Origin: Aralia elata | Lineage: Eukaryota; Streptophyta; Magnoliopsida; Apiales; Araliaceae | Assembly (NCBI GenBank): GCA_034770075.1 | Contig: CM068386.1 | Coordinates: 41,887,990 to 41,951,989, forward strand | DNA: 64,000 nt | Direction of reading: 5' to 3' | In this document: positions 1 to 8,916 of the stretch, piece after piece | Position numbering within the stretch: position 1 is the first letter of the stretch | Layout: each line of letters begins with the position of its first letter | Position numbers and translations under genes: made by a program | Notes under the pieces: model-generated | The model's input: the letters and a program-made list of their open reading frames with translations, nothing else | Database searches by the model: none | What the model was told of the DNA's origin: nothing

Positions 1-2304
1 AATATTTATTACCTTTATTTATTATTTATGGATAAATAATTTATCTATTAGTTTTATTCATACTTTATCATTTAATAGTAGTTAAACAATAATCAATTAT
101 TTATTAGCTTTATTTATTATTTAAGGGTAAATAATAAATAATTAAATTATTAACTTTATTCATATTTAATTATTATCTAATAATAATTAAATATTTATTA
201 TTTATTATCTTTATTTAGCACTTACTGGCAAATAATTAAATTATTCATACTTGATTATTATTTAATAGTAGTTGAACAATAATCAAATATTTATTAACTT
301 TATTTATTATTATTAGATAATAATAAATAAATACTTTATTAACTTCATTCACATTTAAATATTAATAATTAATTATTTATTATGATTATTTATTATTTAC
401 TGATAAATCATAAATAATCATTTTATAAATTTTCATTTCCATACTAACCAAGAATTATTACTTGAAATATTATTTGAAGCCTTTAAGATAGCATTTTGGT
501 TACTAGAAAATGCACAGTTAGCATCATCATCATTTATACAGGACTTTATCATCCTTTAGTATTATTGAACCAATGATGGTAATACTGTAACTACTAATGG
601 CTGTTATCCAGCTTTTTAAACAAAATTTTTGGGCATAGAATTAGTATGTTAACCAAATCAACCAAGCACCAACGCAAGGCTACTAGTGATCGACACTGAA
701 ACGCCCAGGCGAGCTCGCTTGGCCTCTCGGCACCGAAGTGCCCAGGCGCGGCTGCCGCCCGTTGCACGGACACACCCACGAGCTAAGGCCCTTACACGCC
801 AATTTGGTTCCAGCAAAGTTGTTTGATGACCAACACATACAAACACATGGCCATCCAACAAACACAAGACTCACCGTTTGCTGAACATTCATTTAAGGAA
901 GAGAACTAATTACTGGTTTGTTCAGGCATTAACACAAACAACTAGTGGGCTTACTAAGATTCGATCGTTTAGCCTAAATCTTGTACAAATTCATGATGCC
1001 AGAACCTCTTAGGGTCCTTAGATTACAGATTCACAATACCATTCAATATTATATACATTCCAACCAAACACAGAAGGAAGGTAAAAATAAAAATAAAAAT
1101 TTAAACCAACATTGGCCGCTCACTGTTATACCTTGGCTGTGATCGAACGGCTGTCTTCCTCCTCCTCCCACAATACAACACCCAGTCGGACATCCGCCGC
1201 CGATGGTTCCCTTGATCCCTCCCCTTTGCTGCAACTGCCTTCTTCGTTGAGAAAAAAAAAATATTTAACAGCTTCGTTTAGGGTTTGGGGAAAAAGGGTT
1301 TCAATTTATAGGAGAACATTTACCCAACTTACTGGGTAATGCCCTAGCCAGTCAAATTAATGACCGACGGTAGGAGGTGTGGGCCTATGGCCGCCTGCAG
1401 ACCCTCACAGCCCCCCTCTATGCCGTCCAATCGCCTCGGTTGATGCTCCTTGACTTAGCCCCTTGGTCCGACCGATTAGCGCTCGGTTGCCCACCTCGAA
1501 CCCTCCATTAACCTACCGGTCGTCGAGTCCCTCTCTCAGCCCAACAGCCAGTCTCTACACACTATCGCCGGCGCACGGCTTGGTGTGACCTTCTCCCCTG
1601 CACCTGTCTTGTTTTCGCCTGACTGATTGAGGGGTTTGCCTTCTTCTTGCTCGGTTAGCCCTCAATTGCACCCTCGATTGGACCTTTCCCCCCAATTAAT
1701 CTACCGATTTCCCAAACCCACAAGAAACGGAACCGACCCGAGTGGACTTTGCCCCGCCCGCTGGAAATAAATTTGGGCTTATCCCAATGGTTGGGCCGGC
1801 TGAAATAGAAAGGAGAGATGGCCCAATGGGAAAATAAGGAGATTTTGGGCTCAACTAAAATTGGTTCGGCCCAGCAGGGAATGGAAAGGAGTTTTGGCCC
1901 AATCAAATTTAGAAAGAACTTGGGCCAGTCTAATTAAGAGGAAAATGACCCAATTAAATGAACCACCTTGTTTTACTAATATTTTAAATTAATAACTACT
2001 TCAATCGTTTTAAAATGTTTACTCTAACCATAGTTCTTTATTCGAATTATTTAATTCGATAATGATAGGATTATTTATTTAATTCTTCCAAGTTTTCTTG
2101 CTAATAAATTCGTAGGGTTGACTCACTAATTTATCCGGACTATTAGTGAGTCCCCTTAATGCAAGGAAATTTTATTGGACTATATAATTATATAATTTAA
2201 ATAATAATGTTTACACGGATCCAATTAATCCGAAAAATTATATAAAATGAATTTCATTTGTCAAAATAAATTGTACAATGTTTTGAAAATTCCTGGACAT
2301 TACA
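1..2304 (-). repeat. 3' LTR of element A (partial)
   Basis: Position 1 aligns with about 10363 of the complete copy. The LTR ends in CATTACA at 2304, next to the PPT. It contains AT-rich degenerate repeats (1-430), a GC-richer stretch (about 650-800), and a U3 cluster of TGGGCY sites. No gene is visible; short ORFs at 594-1339 recur identically in the other LTR copy and resemble no protein family I know. Confidence 0.93.
1774..1926. promoter_or_regulatory. Cluster of seven TGGGCY/RGCCCA sites in A U3 (second copy 12132-12284)
   Basis: Seven TGGGCC/TGGGCT or reverse-complement hexamers occur in 153 bp (1774, 1792, 1820, 1846, 1868, 1896, 1921). In the sense of the element they lie about 380-530 nt from the 5' end of the LTR, where a promoter would be. 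TGGGCY is the plant site II element bound by TCP factors. Promoter use is inferred. Confidence 0.5.
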
Positions 2305-2316
2305 TCCTCTCCCCCT
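2305..2316 (-). other. Polypurine tract (PPT) of element A
   Basis: The minus strand reads AAGGGGGAGAGGA directly before the 3' LTR starting TGTAATG. This is the usual site and composition of the plus-strand primer of reverse transcription. Confidence 0.85.
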
Positions 2317-2321
2317 TATAA

Positions 2322-2341
2322 AAATTCCGTCCTCGGAATTT
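2322..2341 (-). promoter_or_regulatory. Pre-PPT hairpin, element A
   Basis: Perfect 8-bp inverted repeat AAATTCCG / CGGAATTT around the sense tetraloop AGGA. It lies between the pol stop at 2352 and the PPT, so it is non-coding. Equivalent hairpins with changed but still paired stems occur in B, D and E. Confidence 0.7.
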
Positions 2342-2351
2342 CAATCTAACG

Positions 2352-4022
2352 TTACTCAAATAACTGGGGGTAATTTGCTCTCATCTTTTCTTCGAGTTCC
2401 CACGTGGCTTCTTCCACCGCGTGATTCCTCCAGAGAACTTTAACTGAATGAATGATCTTATTCCTCAGCTTCTGCTCCTTCCTATCTAATATTTGAACAT
2501 GAATCTCCTCGTATGATAGGTCCTTTTCGACTTGAATTGGCTCATAGGAAATAACGTGCTTGTAGTCTGGCTTGTATGGTCGTAACACCGATACATGAAA
2601 CACGTTATGAATGTGCTCAAGCTCAGGAGGTAATGCTACCTCGTACGCCACTTCGCCTATTCTCCTTAATATTTCAAAAGGTCCTATGAACCTAGGGCTC
2701 AATTTACCCTTTTTCCCAAAACGGATCTTTCCTTTCCAGGGAGATACCTTCAGAAACACAAAACTACCAACTTCAAAGTCTCGTTTCTGGCGATGTAAGT
2801 CGGCGTACTTCTTTTGGCGATCCTGGGCTGCTACTAACCGTTGTCTTATTACTTTAACGATTTCCACGGTTTGCTGTACCAATTCCGGTCCCAACAATCT
2901 CCGTTCACCAACTTCATCCCAACACAACGGCGTTCGACACTTCCTTCCATATAGCGCTTCGTACGGTGGCATACCAATGCTAGCATGATAACTGTTGTTG
3001 TAAGTGAACTCTACTAGTGGTAAGTGATCGTCCCAGCTACCACTTAAATCCATCACGACTGCTCGAAGCATGTCTTTCAGGGTCTGAATTATCCGCTCAC
3101 TCTGACCATCAGTCTGAGGATGATACGCCGTACTCATTCTTAACTGTGTTCCCAGTCTCTCCTGTAAACTTCTCCAAAAATTTGACGTGAAGCGCGGATC
3201 TCTGTCAGACACAATAGATACCGGCACTCCATGTCGTGATACTATCTCCTTCACATAAAGTTTTGCCAACTGCTCCAATTTGTACCTGATCTTGATTGGT
3301 AGGAAATGGGCAGACTTGGTCAAACGGTCTACGATTACCCAGATGGCGTCCAGACCCTTTTGAGTGGTTGGACGTCCTACCACAAAATCCATTGTGATGT
3401 GCTCCCACTTCCATTCTGGAATCTCCAAAGGTTGCAATAATCCGCTCGGCCGCTGGTGCTCTGCCTTGATTCTCTGACAAGTTAAGCACCGGCTGACGAA
3501 TTCTGCGACTTCCCCTTTCAAGTGCGGCCACCAATAATGTTGACGAAGATCTTGATACATCTTGGTGCTACCCGGATGTACTGAAAATCTCGTATTATGG
3601 GCCTCTTGCAAAATTTCTTCCCTTAGGTCTGGTACGTAGGGTATCCAGATCCTTCCCTCGAACCTCAGCAATCCTGCACTGTCAACCTTGTATTTCAATA
3701 TTTTTCTCTCTGATAGTTGCTTCTTAATGTCAATGCATTCTTCATCAAATTCCTGAGCCTCCTGTATCCTATCCAGTAGAGTCGGTCCTACTGTCACTGT
3801 GAACAATTTTTTGTCCGTCTCAATCGGATACTTAATCTCCAGTTCTAGGCGCTCAAAATCTTTTATCAATTCCTTTTGAACTGTCAGCTGCATCAATTTC
3901 ACCTTGCCCTTTCTGCTTAAGGCATCAGCCACTACATTTGCTTTGCCCGGATGGTACAGAATTTCACAGTCGTAGTCTTTGATCAATTCCAACCATCGGC
4001 GCTGCCTCATGTTTAGCTCCTT
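2352..4022 (-). CDS. Pol C-terminal part: RNase H tail, integrase, chromodomain (element A)
   Basis: Open from the codon after an in-frame TAG at 4023-4025 to the stop at 2352; from its first Met the product is 552 aa and starts MRQRRW. Residues 1-35 complete the RNase H/connection segment (ADALSRKG). The integrase zinc finger uses H138, H145, C175 and C178. The DDE core is D208 (TMDF), D269 (VSDRD) and E305 (GQSE), with the D-35-E spacing. A GPF motif is at 443-445, and a chromodomain-like C-terminus at about 505-552. The role is cDNA insertion and, by family knowledge, chromatin targeting. The frame equals that of the upstream part, so the split is one stop codon, not a frameshift. Confidence 0.92.
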   Translation of the reverse strand, partial: KELNMRQRRWLELIKDYDCEILYHPGKANVVADALSRKGKVKLMQLTVQKELIKDFERLELEIKYPIETDKKLFTVTVGPTLLDRIQEAQEFDEECIDIKKQLSERKILKYKVDSAGLLRFEGRIWIPYVPDLREEILQEAHNTRFSVHPGSTKMYQDLRQHYWWPHLKGEVAEFVSRCLTCQRIKAEHQRPSGLLQPLEIPEWKWEHITMDFVVGRPTTQKGLDAIWVIVDRLTKSAHFLPIKIRYKLEQLAKLYVKEIVSRHGVPVSIVSDRDPRFTSNFWRSLQERLGTQLRMSTAYHPQTDGQSERIIQTLKDMLRAVVMDLSGSWDDHLPLVEFTYNNSYHASIGMPPYEALYGRKCRTPLCWDEVGERRLLGPELVQQTVEIVKVIRQRLVAAQDRQKKYADLHRQKRDFEVGSFVFLKVSPWKGKIRFGKKGKLSPRFIGPFEILRRIGEVAYEVALPPELEHIHNVFHVSVLRPYKPDYKHVISYEPIQVEKDLSYEEIHVQILDRKEQKLRNKIIHSVKVLWRNHAVEEATWELEEKMRANYPQLFE

Positions 4023-5804
4023 CTAAGTGAAGATATATTTCAGACTTTTGTAATCCGTATATATCTCGCACTTCTCACCGTATAGGTAGTGCCTCCAAAT
4101 CTTCAAGGTGAAAACTACCGCTGCTAACTCCAAGTCATGAGTTGGGTAACCCTTCTCATAGTCCTTCAGTTGACGTGATGCGTACGCCACGACCTTGCCG
4201 TGTTGCATCAGTACACAGCCAAGACCTTTGTGTGACGCATCGCTATACACTACAAAACCCCCAGTGTTGTCTGGTAAGGTCAACACTGGTGCTTGGCTAA
4301 GTCTCCTCTTCAACTCCATGAAACTCTCCTCACATTTTTCCGACCAAACGAACTTAACTGTTTTTCTGGTAAGATTGGTCAACGGCGATGCTATCTTAGA
4401 AAAATCTTGAATGAATCTCCGATAGTATCCCACTAATCCCAAGAAACTCCTGATCTCTGTTGGGGTTTTCGGTTGCTCCCAATTGATAACCGCTTCTACT
4501 TTTGCTGGGTCCACCGAAACACCGTTTTTGTCGATGACGTGACCCAGAAACTGTACCCTCTGCAACCAAAACTCACACTTCGAAAATTTTGCATACAACT
4601 TCTCCTTCCTGAGAGCTTCCAATACAATCTTCAAGTGTTCAGCATGCTCCTCCTCTGTCCCTGAATACACCAAGATGTCATCAATGAATACGACTACGAA
4701 CTTGTCCAAGTACTGCTTGAACACTCTGTTTATCATATCCATAAATGCTGCTGGTGCATTCGTCAATCCAAATGACATTACCAGGAACTCGAAGTGCCCA
4801 TAACGAGTCCTGAATGCAGTCTTCGGGATATCTTCCTGCCTCACCTTCAGCTGATGGTAGCCTGTTCTTAAGTCGATCTTTGAAAAGTACTTCGCTCCCT
4901 TGAGTTGATCGAACAGATCGTCAATTCTAGGAAGTGGATACCTATTCTTAATCGTAACTTTGTTCAACTCCCGATAGTCGATACAAAGCCTCATTGAACT
5001 GTCTTTCTTCTTTACAAACAGAACTGACGCTCCCCACGGGGACACGCTTGGTCTGATATAACCTTTATCTAACAGTTCCTGCAGTTGCACCATCAACCTT
5101 TTCATTTCTACAGGTGCCATTCGATACGGCGGCTTCGATATTGGTGCGGTTCCCGGTGCCAAATCGATAACGAACTCGGTTTCCCTGTCCGGCGGCAGTC
5201 CCGGAAGTTCATCGGGGAAGACATCAGCGAAATCCCTCACGATTGGTATTTGACCCATTTCATCCCCGACCTGACGAGTATCGACCACATGGGCCAAATA
5301 ACACTCGCAACCTTTCTTCAGTAACCTCCTTGTTTGCATCATAGTAAGACAACAAGATGGTTTTGGTGATTTGCTGCCATAGAATACCACCTTAGACTTA
5401 TTAGAAGTCTTTAGGTGTACACATTTCTTCTTACAATCAATGACTGCTCCGTGAATTGATAGCCAATCCATTCCCAGGATTACGTCAAACTCTCCCAGTC
5501 GAATTGGTATCAAATCCACATTGAGCTTAAATCCTCGCAATTCAGCACAACAATTCCTATGAATGCATTCTACGGGAATAATTTCCTTGTTTGCTACTTC
5601 TACGTTCATAGGGTGTTCTAACTTTTCACAAGGTACATTTAACTGACTAGCAAATTCTTCGGAAACAAAAGAGCAAGTAGCACCCGAATCAAATAGCACA
5701 TATGCATTTATATCATTGATTGGGATGATACCTGACACCACGTCTTTGGATTCCATGGCATCCTGCACAGTCATGTTGAACGTGCGGGCTGTTGGCCTGT
5801 TGGC
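4023..5804 (-). CDS. Pol N-terminal part: protease, reverse transcriptase, RNase H (element A)
   Basis: Open between a TAA at 5805-5807 and a TAG at 4023-4025, in one frame with gag and with the integrase part. Counting from the Met at 5774 (583 aa), protease DSGA is at 29-32. RT has IDYRELN at 265-271, first catalytic Asp D301 in KIDLRTGYH, and FIDD at 363-366 in place of YxDD. RNase H residues are D512, E549 and D574. All catalytic residues are present. It would be translated only by passing the gag stop; whether that stop is a mutation or a recoding site cannot be told from this copy. Confidence 0.92.
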   Translation of the reverse strand, partial: ANRPTARTFNMTVQDAMESKDVVSGIIPINDINAYVLFDSGATCSFVSEEFASQLNVPCEKLEHPMNVEVANKEIIPVECIHRNCCAELRGFKLNVDLIPIRLGEFDVILGMDWLSIHGAVIDCKKKCVHLKTSNKSKVVFYGSKSPKPSCCLTMMQTRRLLKKGCECYLAHVVDTRQVGDEMGQIPIVRDFADVFPDELPGLPPDRETEFVIDLAPGTAPISKPPYRMAPVEMKRLMVQLQELLDKGYIRPSVSPWGASVLFVKKKDSSMRLCIDYRELNKVTIKNRYPLPRIDDLFDQLKGAKYFSKIDLRTGYHQLKVRQEDIPKTAFRTRYGHFEFLVMSFGLTNAPAAFMDMINRVFKQYLDKFVVVFIDDILVYSGTEEEHAEHLKIVLEALRKEKLYAKFSKCEFWLQRVQFLGHVIDKNGVSVDPAKVEAVINWEQPKTPTEIRSFLGLVGYYRRFIQDFSKIASPLTNLTRKTVKFVWSEKCEESFMELKRRLSQAPVLTLPDNTGGFVVYSDASHKGLGCVLMQHGKVVAYASRQLKDYEKGYPTHDLELAAVVFTLKIWRHYLYGEKCEIYTDYKSLKYIFT

Positions 5805-6887
5805 TTAACTGGCTGGTGGCCCGTAGTTCAACCGGTTGCTATTTCCACTGTTGTTGTTGTTTCGGTTGCCACTCCCAGCGTCGCCCTTCCTCTTCGGGCA
5901 ATCTTTGATCTGGTGGTCAGGTGATCCACAGGAGAAACAACCTCCTTTCGGCTTATTCTGACATTGTGGGGCCATGTGCCCAGGTTGTCCACAACGGTAA
6001 CACACGCTCTTCCCTTTCATGCATTCCCCCGTGTGGTTCTTGCCACAGTTGTTGCACCTGCCTGGCTTCTTCACCTCCCCTCCAGATTTGTTTCCCCCAG
6101 AGGACTGACTCTCAACCCATTTTCGTTTGTTGGGGTTACTGCCCCCGCTGCTCCCTGCCTTTGGGCCCTCATGTCCCTTCTTCTTCTCTTGATTGTATTT
6201 GGCCAGGGCCTCACTGCCACCCTCTGCAATGATTGCCCGTTCCATTAGTTCTGCAAATGTCTTGATCTTCAGTACCGCAACAGAACGGTATAACCATGGT
6301 TTCAACCCTTGCTCAAACCTACGAGCTTTCCTTTCCTCAGTGCTGACCTGGTGAGTTGCAAACCGTGCCAACTCATTAAACTTAGCCGCGTACTCAGCCA
6401 CAGACATGTTTCCTTGTTTTAGTTCCAGGAACTTGATCTCCATCTCTTGCTTCATGCTCTCTGGAAAGTAATTTTCCAAGAACATCTCCTTGAAACGATC
6501 CCAGGCGACAATGCCTCCTTCCACTCGGCCCCTATTGGCCTTCCACCAGTAGTTCGCCTCGCCCTTTAATATGAAGGTAGCAAAGCTTGTTTTTTGTTCC
6601 TCTGCCACCCTTGCTACCTCGAAGACCTTTTCTATCTCCTCGATCCAGGTCTGCGCTTCGATGGGGTTAAGAGTTCCCTTGAACTCGGGTGGTCCAACCA
6701 TTTTGAAATCCTTGAAATTTGCCAGATGATGCACTGGCTCGGTTGCTGCTTGGGTCCCTACAGGTGGCGGCCTAGATTGCATGGCTTCTGCCAGCATTTT
6801 TGCAAACATTCTCATTGGGTTGGATTGATTTCCAACTTCGCTTTCTGATTCCTCAACTCGCTGGTTACGTGGTCGTCCTCTCGGCAT
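5805..6887 (-). CDS. Gag capsid-nucleocapsid protein (element A)
   Basis: 360 aa starting MPRGRPRNQR. The capsid part carries the gypsy Gag landmarks GPPEFKG, EAQTWIEEIEK, YWWKANRGR and FLELKQGNMSV. The nucleocapsid has three knuckles: an atypical CX2CX3HX3C (CNNCGKNHTGEC) and two CX2CX4HX4C (CYRCGQPGHMAPQC, CFSCGSPDHQIKDC). It assembles virus-like particles and binds the element RNA. It ends with TAA exactly in the gag-protease linker, where element D reads a glutamine in an uninterrupted gag-pol frame. Confidence 0.92.
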   Translation of the reverse strand: MPRGRPRNQRVEESESEVGNQSNPMRMFAKMLAEAMQSRPPPVGTQAATEPVHHLANFKDFKMVGPPEFKGTLNPIEAQTWIEEIEKVFEVARVAEEQKTSFATFILKGEANYWWKANRGRVEGGIVAWDRFKEMFLENYFPESMKQEMEIKFLELKQGNMSVAEYAAKFNELARFATHQVSTEERKARRFEQGLKPWLYRSVAVLKIKTFAELMERAIIAEGGSEALAKYNQEKKKGHEGPKAGSSGGSNPNKRKWVESQSSGGNKSGGEVKKPGRCNNCGKNHTGECMKGKSVCYRCGQPGHMAPQCQNKPKGGCFSCGSPDHQIKDCPKRKGDAGSGNRNNNNSGNSNRLNYGPPAS

Positions 6888-7282
6888 AGTTTGAATAAGG
6901 AAACTGATGACTTTTACCTATAGATTTACATTTTGCACGACATGTCATTAAAATTAACGATCAAAGGTAAAAACATCTATCAACACACTTAATTCAAATG
7001 AAACCATTGCATTTATATTGATATACCACTGTTTGTACAGAGACTAAACCTGTGGCATACTTCTATAAATGTACCACTGTGCCCTATCCATCAATAACCT
7101 TTCCCCCTAGACAAAAGTGGGGAATCCTAACTTTTCATCCCTAAAGATCACAAAAGTTGGGGTTTAACTGTTACCCCAAGCATAAATACAAATATAAAGC
7201 TTCACAAGACAACATAAATATGTCCCTAATATGCCAAAAAGTGGGACTGACTGTACTAAAGAAAATCAACTGCTCCATCGAG
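6888..7282 (-). other. Spacer between leader ORF and gag, with G/C-stem hairpins (element A)
   Basis: About 395 bp without a credible ORF. It aligns by eye with the same spacer of D (32720-33113). It holds TTCCCC (7101-7106) pairing with GGGGAA (7119-7124) around a CAAAAGT loop, and a weaker second copy at 7138-7162. D keeps two such C4/G4 hairpins. Confidence 0.55.
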
Positions 7283-8113
7283 TCACTGCACATCACGACG
7301 GATCCGTGCCTGCTGACCAGAAGAGAATGCTCCATCCCCTATCCTGCGACGAACAGAGCGGCTAGACTCACCTGCCTCAGATCGGGGCCTCCTGTAGGCT
7401 GCGTCTAGGGCATGTCCTAGGGTCTCTATCCTCACTGCGCTGGCCTCCAATCGATCCTCTAACTGGTCAACCCTCCTGGCCTCCCTGACCCAGGCCTCTC
7501 TGGCATGCATCCTCGCAGACACCTCCAGCCCCGCCTCGAACCTTATAGCCTCCTGTTTCGCCCTCAGGTGGGCGATCTGTAAATCCCTCTGCTCCAGTCT
7601 CTCCCTCAACTCAGCGTTCCGGGCCACTAACTGATGTAGCAGTGGTCCGACCTGCAGTGCTGAGGACTCATAGCCCTGCAGTTGTACCTTTGCCACCCCT
7701 AAGTCATGCTCGAGCTGGTAGGCCAGGTCTCTGTACTGGTCCTCCATAAACTGATGGGTCTGATTTTGCTCTTCCAGGTGAGCTACCCGATCCTCCAGCT
7801 CCTCATTCCTACTAGTCAACCCCTCGATGATATCATCGGCAGTGGACCCCATGCCATCAACATCAGCAGGTGGCTCCTCTCCCTCGGTCTCGGGGTCCTC
7901 CTCCTCAGCCTCTGGATCCTGACTGCCCGACCTCATGACTCTACCTACCACCGGCTCTGGTAGTTCCCTCTGGTAGTCCTCCTCCGACTCGGACTCCTCC
8001 TGTAGCAATCCTGGGGCAGTAGGAGCATAGCCCACCAGCTGCTCCGAAACTACTGGTATGTCTGTAAATATCTCCTCCTCTCGGACTCCACTAGTCTCCC
8101 CTACGGCAGCCAT
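7283..8113 (-). CDS. Leader ORF upstream of gag: acidic / coiled-coil / basic protein (element A)
   Basis: 276 aa from the ATG at 8113; this Met is chosen because D starts at the matching place (GGATGKC context). Residues 1-87 are very acidic, with runs of Glu and Asp. Residues 88-245 look like a long coiled coil, beginning MGSTADDIIEG and RNEELEDRVAHLEEQNQ. Residues 246-276 are Arg-rich. I recognise no known domain. Homologues occupy the same place in D (33114-33869) and E (53196-53843). Ogre/Tat gypsy elements also carry an ORF before gag, but I cannot establish homology. The function is unknown; RNA binding or oligomerisation would suit the composition. Confidence 0.75.
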   Translation of the reverse strand: MAAVGETSGVREEEIFTDIPVVSEQLVGYAPTAPGLLQEESESEEDYQRELPEPVVGRVMRSGSQDPEAEEEDPETEGEEPPADVDGMGSTADDIIEGLTSRNEELEDRVAHLEEQNQTHQFMEDQYRDLAYQLEHDLGVAKVQLQGYESSALQVGPLLHQLVARNAELRERLEQRDLQIAHLRAKQEAIRFEAGLEVSARMHAREAWVREARRVDQLEDRLEASAVRIETLGHALDAAYRRPRSEAGESSRSVRRRIGDGAFSSGQQARIRRDVQ

Positions 8114-8330
8114 CCTACAAACACACAAAAACTAACGTTAGTACAGCAATAAAATATATTCATTGAAGAAATGAAATTATATTTTATTGGGTACTACTCG
8201 ACTCGATGAATTCCCCAATTCATCAAAACCACATATGATAAATCTCCTCGATTTATCTCCTAACACTCGATACGAGTTTACTATGAAGATTATAACCTAG
8301 GTTTCGCGATCCTAAAGTTTATAACCTACA
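8114..8330 (-). other. 5' leader between PBS and leader ORF with PBS-proximal hairpin (element A)
   Basis: Non-coding. GATTATAACCT (8288-8298) can pair with AGTTTATAACC (8316-8326) with one mismatch and one wobble. Similar hairpins follow the PBS in B, D and E. Confidence 0.5.
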
Positions 8331-8342
8331 GCTCTGATACCA
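8331..8342 (-). other. Primer-binding site, tRNA-iMet (element A)
   Basis: The minus strand reads TGGTATCAGAGC, the complement of the 3' end of plant initiator tRNA-Met, three bases inside the 5' LTR. Confidence 0.93.
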
Positions 8343-8664
8343 ACCTGTGACGCCCCCAAATTCGGGTCTCCAAATACCCGGATCCGGTCATCACGATCCA
8401 ATACAAACATTCACCTCTAACAATATATGGTAACTAAAATGCGGAATAAAATAAACATACGTTGTTCATTACAAGGTGTTACTAGTCCCAGAATACAAAT
8501 AACCTTAAACACATACACAATCCGTACTCTAATAACTATCAGGGATTAAATTACATTACAGTAATTATCTACACATAATTTTATTTTCTGCTACATGAAG
8601 TCTATCACTTCATCTTTTCCTTCCCTTTGTTCTTCCCTGACGTCTCGGGTTTAGCTGCAATGAG

Positions 8665-8738
8665 ATCATGATATAGCAAGAATGAGCAACGAGTTTGCCC
8701 AGCAAGTTTAATGTAAGACAATAAGGATATATCATGAT
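8665..8738 (-). promoter_or_regulatory. U5 bipartite stem-loop, element A
   Basis: Outer 11-bp perfect stem ATCATGATATA (8665-8675) / TATATCATGAT (8728-8738). Inside is a hairpin pairing sense GGGCAA with TTGCTC around ACTCG (one G.U). It lies about 320 nt from the 3' end of the LTR. See the same structure in B, C and D. Confidence 0.65.
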
Positions 8739-8889
8739 GAAGGGATATTAAGGAATTTCAACATTAGAAAAATCAGAAGCAAGAACAATAATTGCTTTTA
8801 GAACAATTGATGGTCAAATAGACTTTGAACGATAACTTCCAAAGGAGTCAATAGCTGGTTGACCCTCTGGTTACTGGCTACAGAATAAC

Positions 8890-8916
8890 GTACTTGAGGG
8901 GATCAGCCTCGCGTAC
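8890..8916 (-). promoter_or_regulatory. YTGATC-loop hairpin, element A
   Basis: Sense GTAC-GC-GAGG, loop CTGATCC, CCTC-AA-GTAC. Two 4-bp stems are separated by a 2x2 internal loop. Counterparts with altered paired stems occur in the LTRs of B, C, D and E. Confidence 0.6.

Noticed and set aside
594..1339. Cluster of 60-75 aa ORFs, repeated at 10956-11701
   Set aside because: They lie in the LTRs of A, overlap in several frames, and recur only because the LTR is duplicated. No known family.
2611..2988. Plus-strand ORFs opposite pol and gag of A, D and E
   Set aside because: Antisense shadows of conserved coding frames; no independent start, domain or conservation.
8331..8342. GCTCTGATACCA considered as part of a tRNA gene
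   Set aside because: Only the 12-base primer complement is present beside an LTR, with no cloverleaf.
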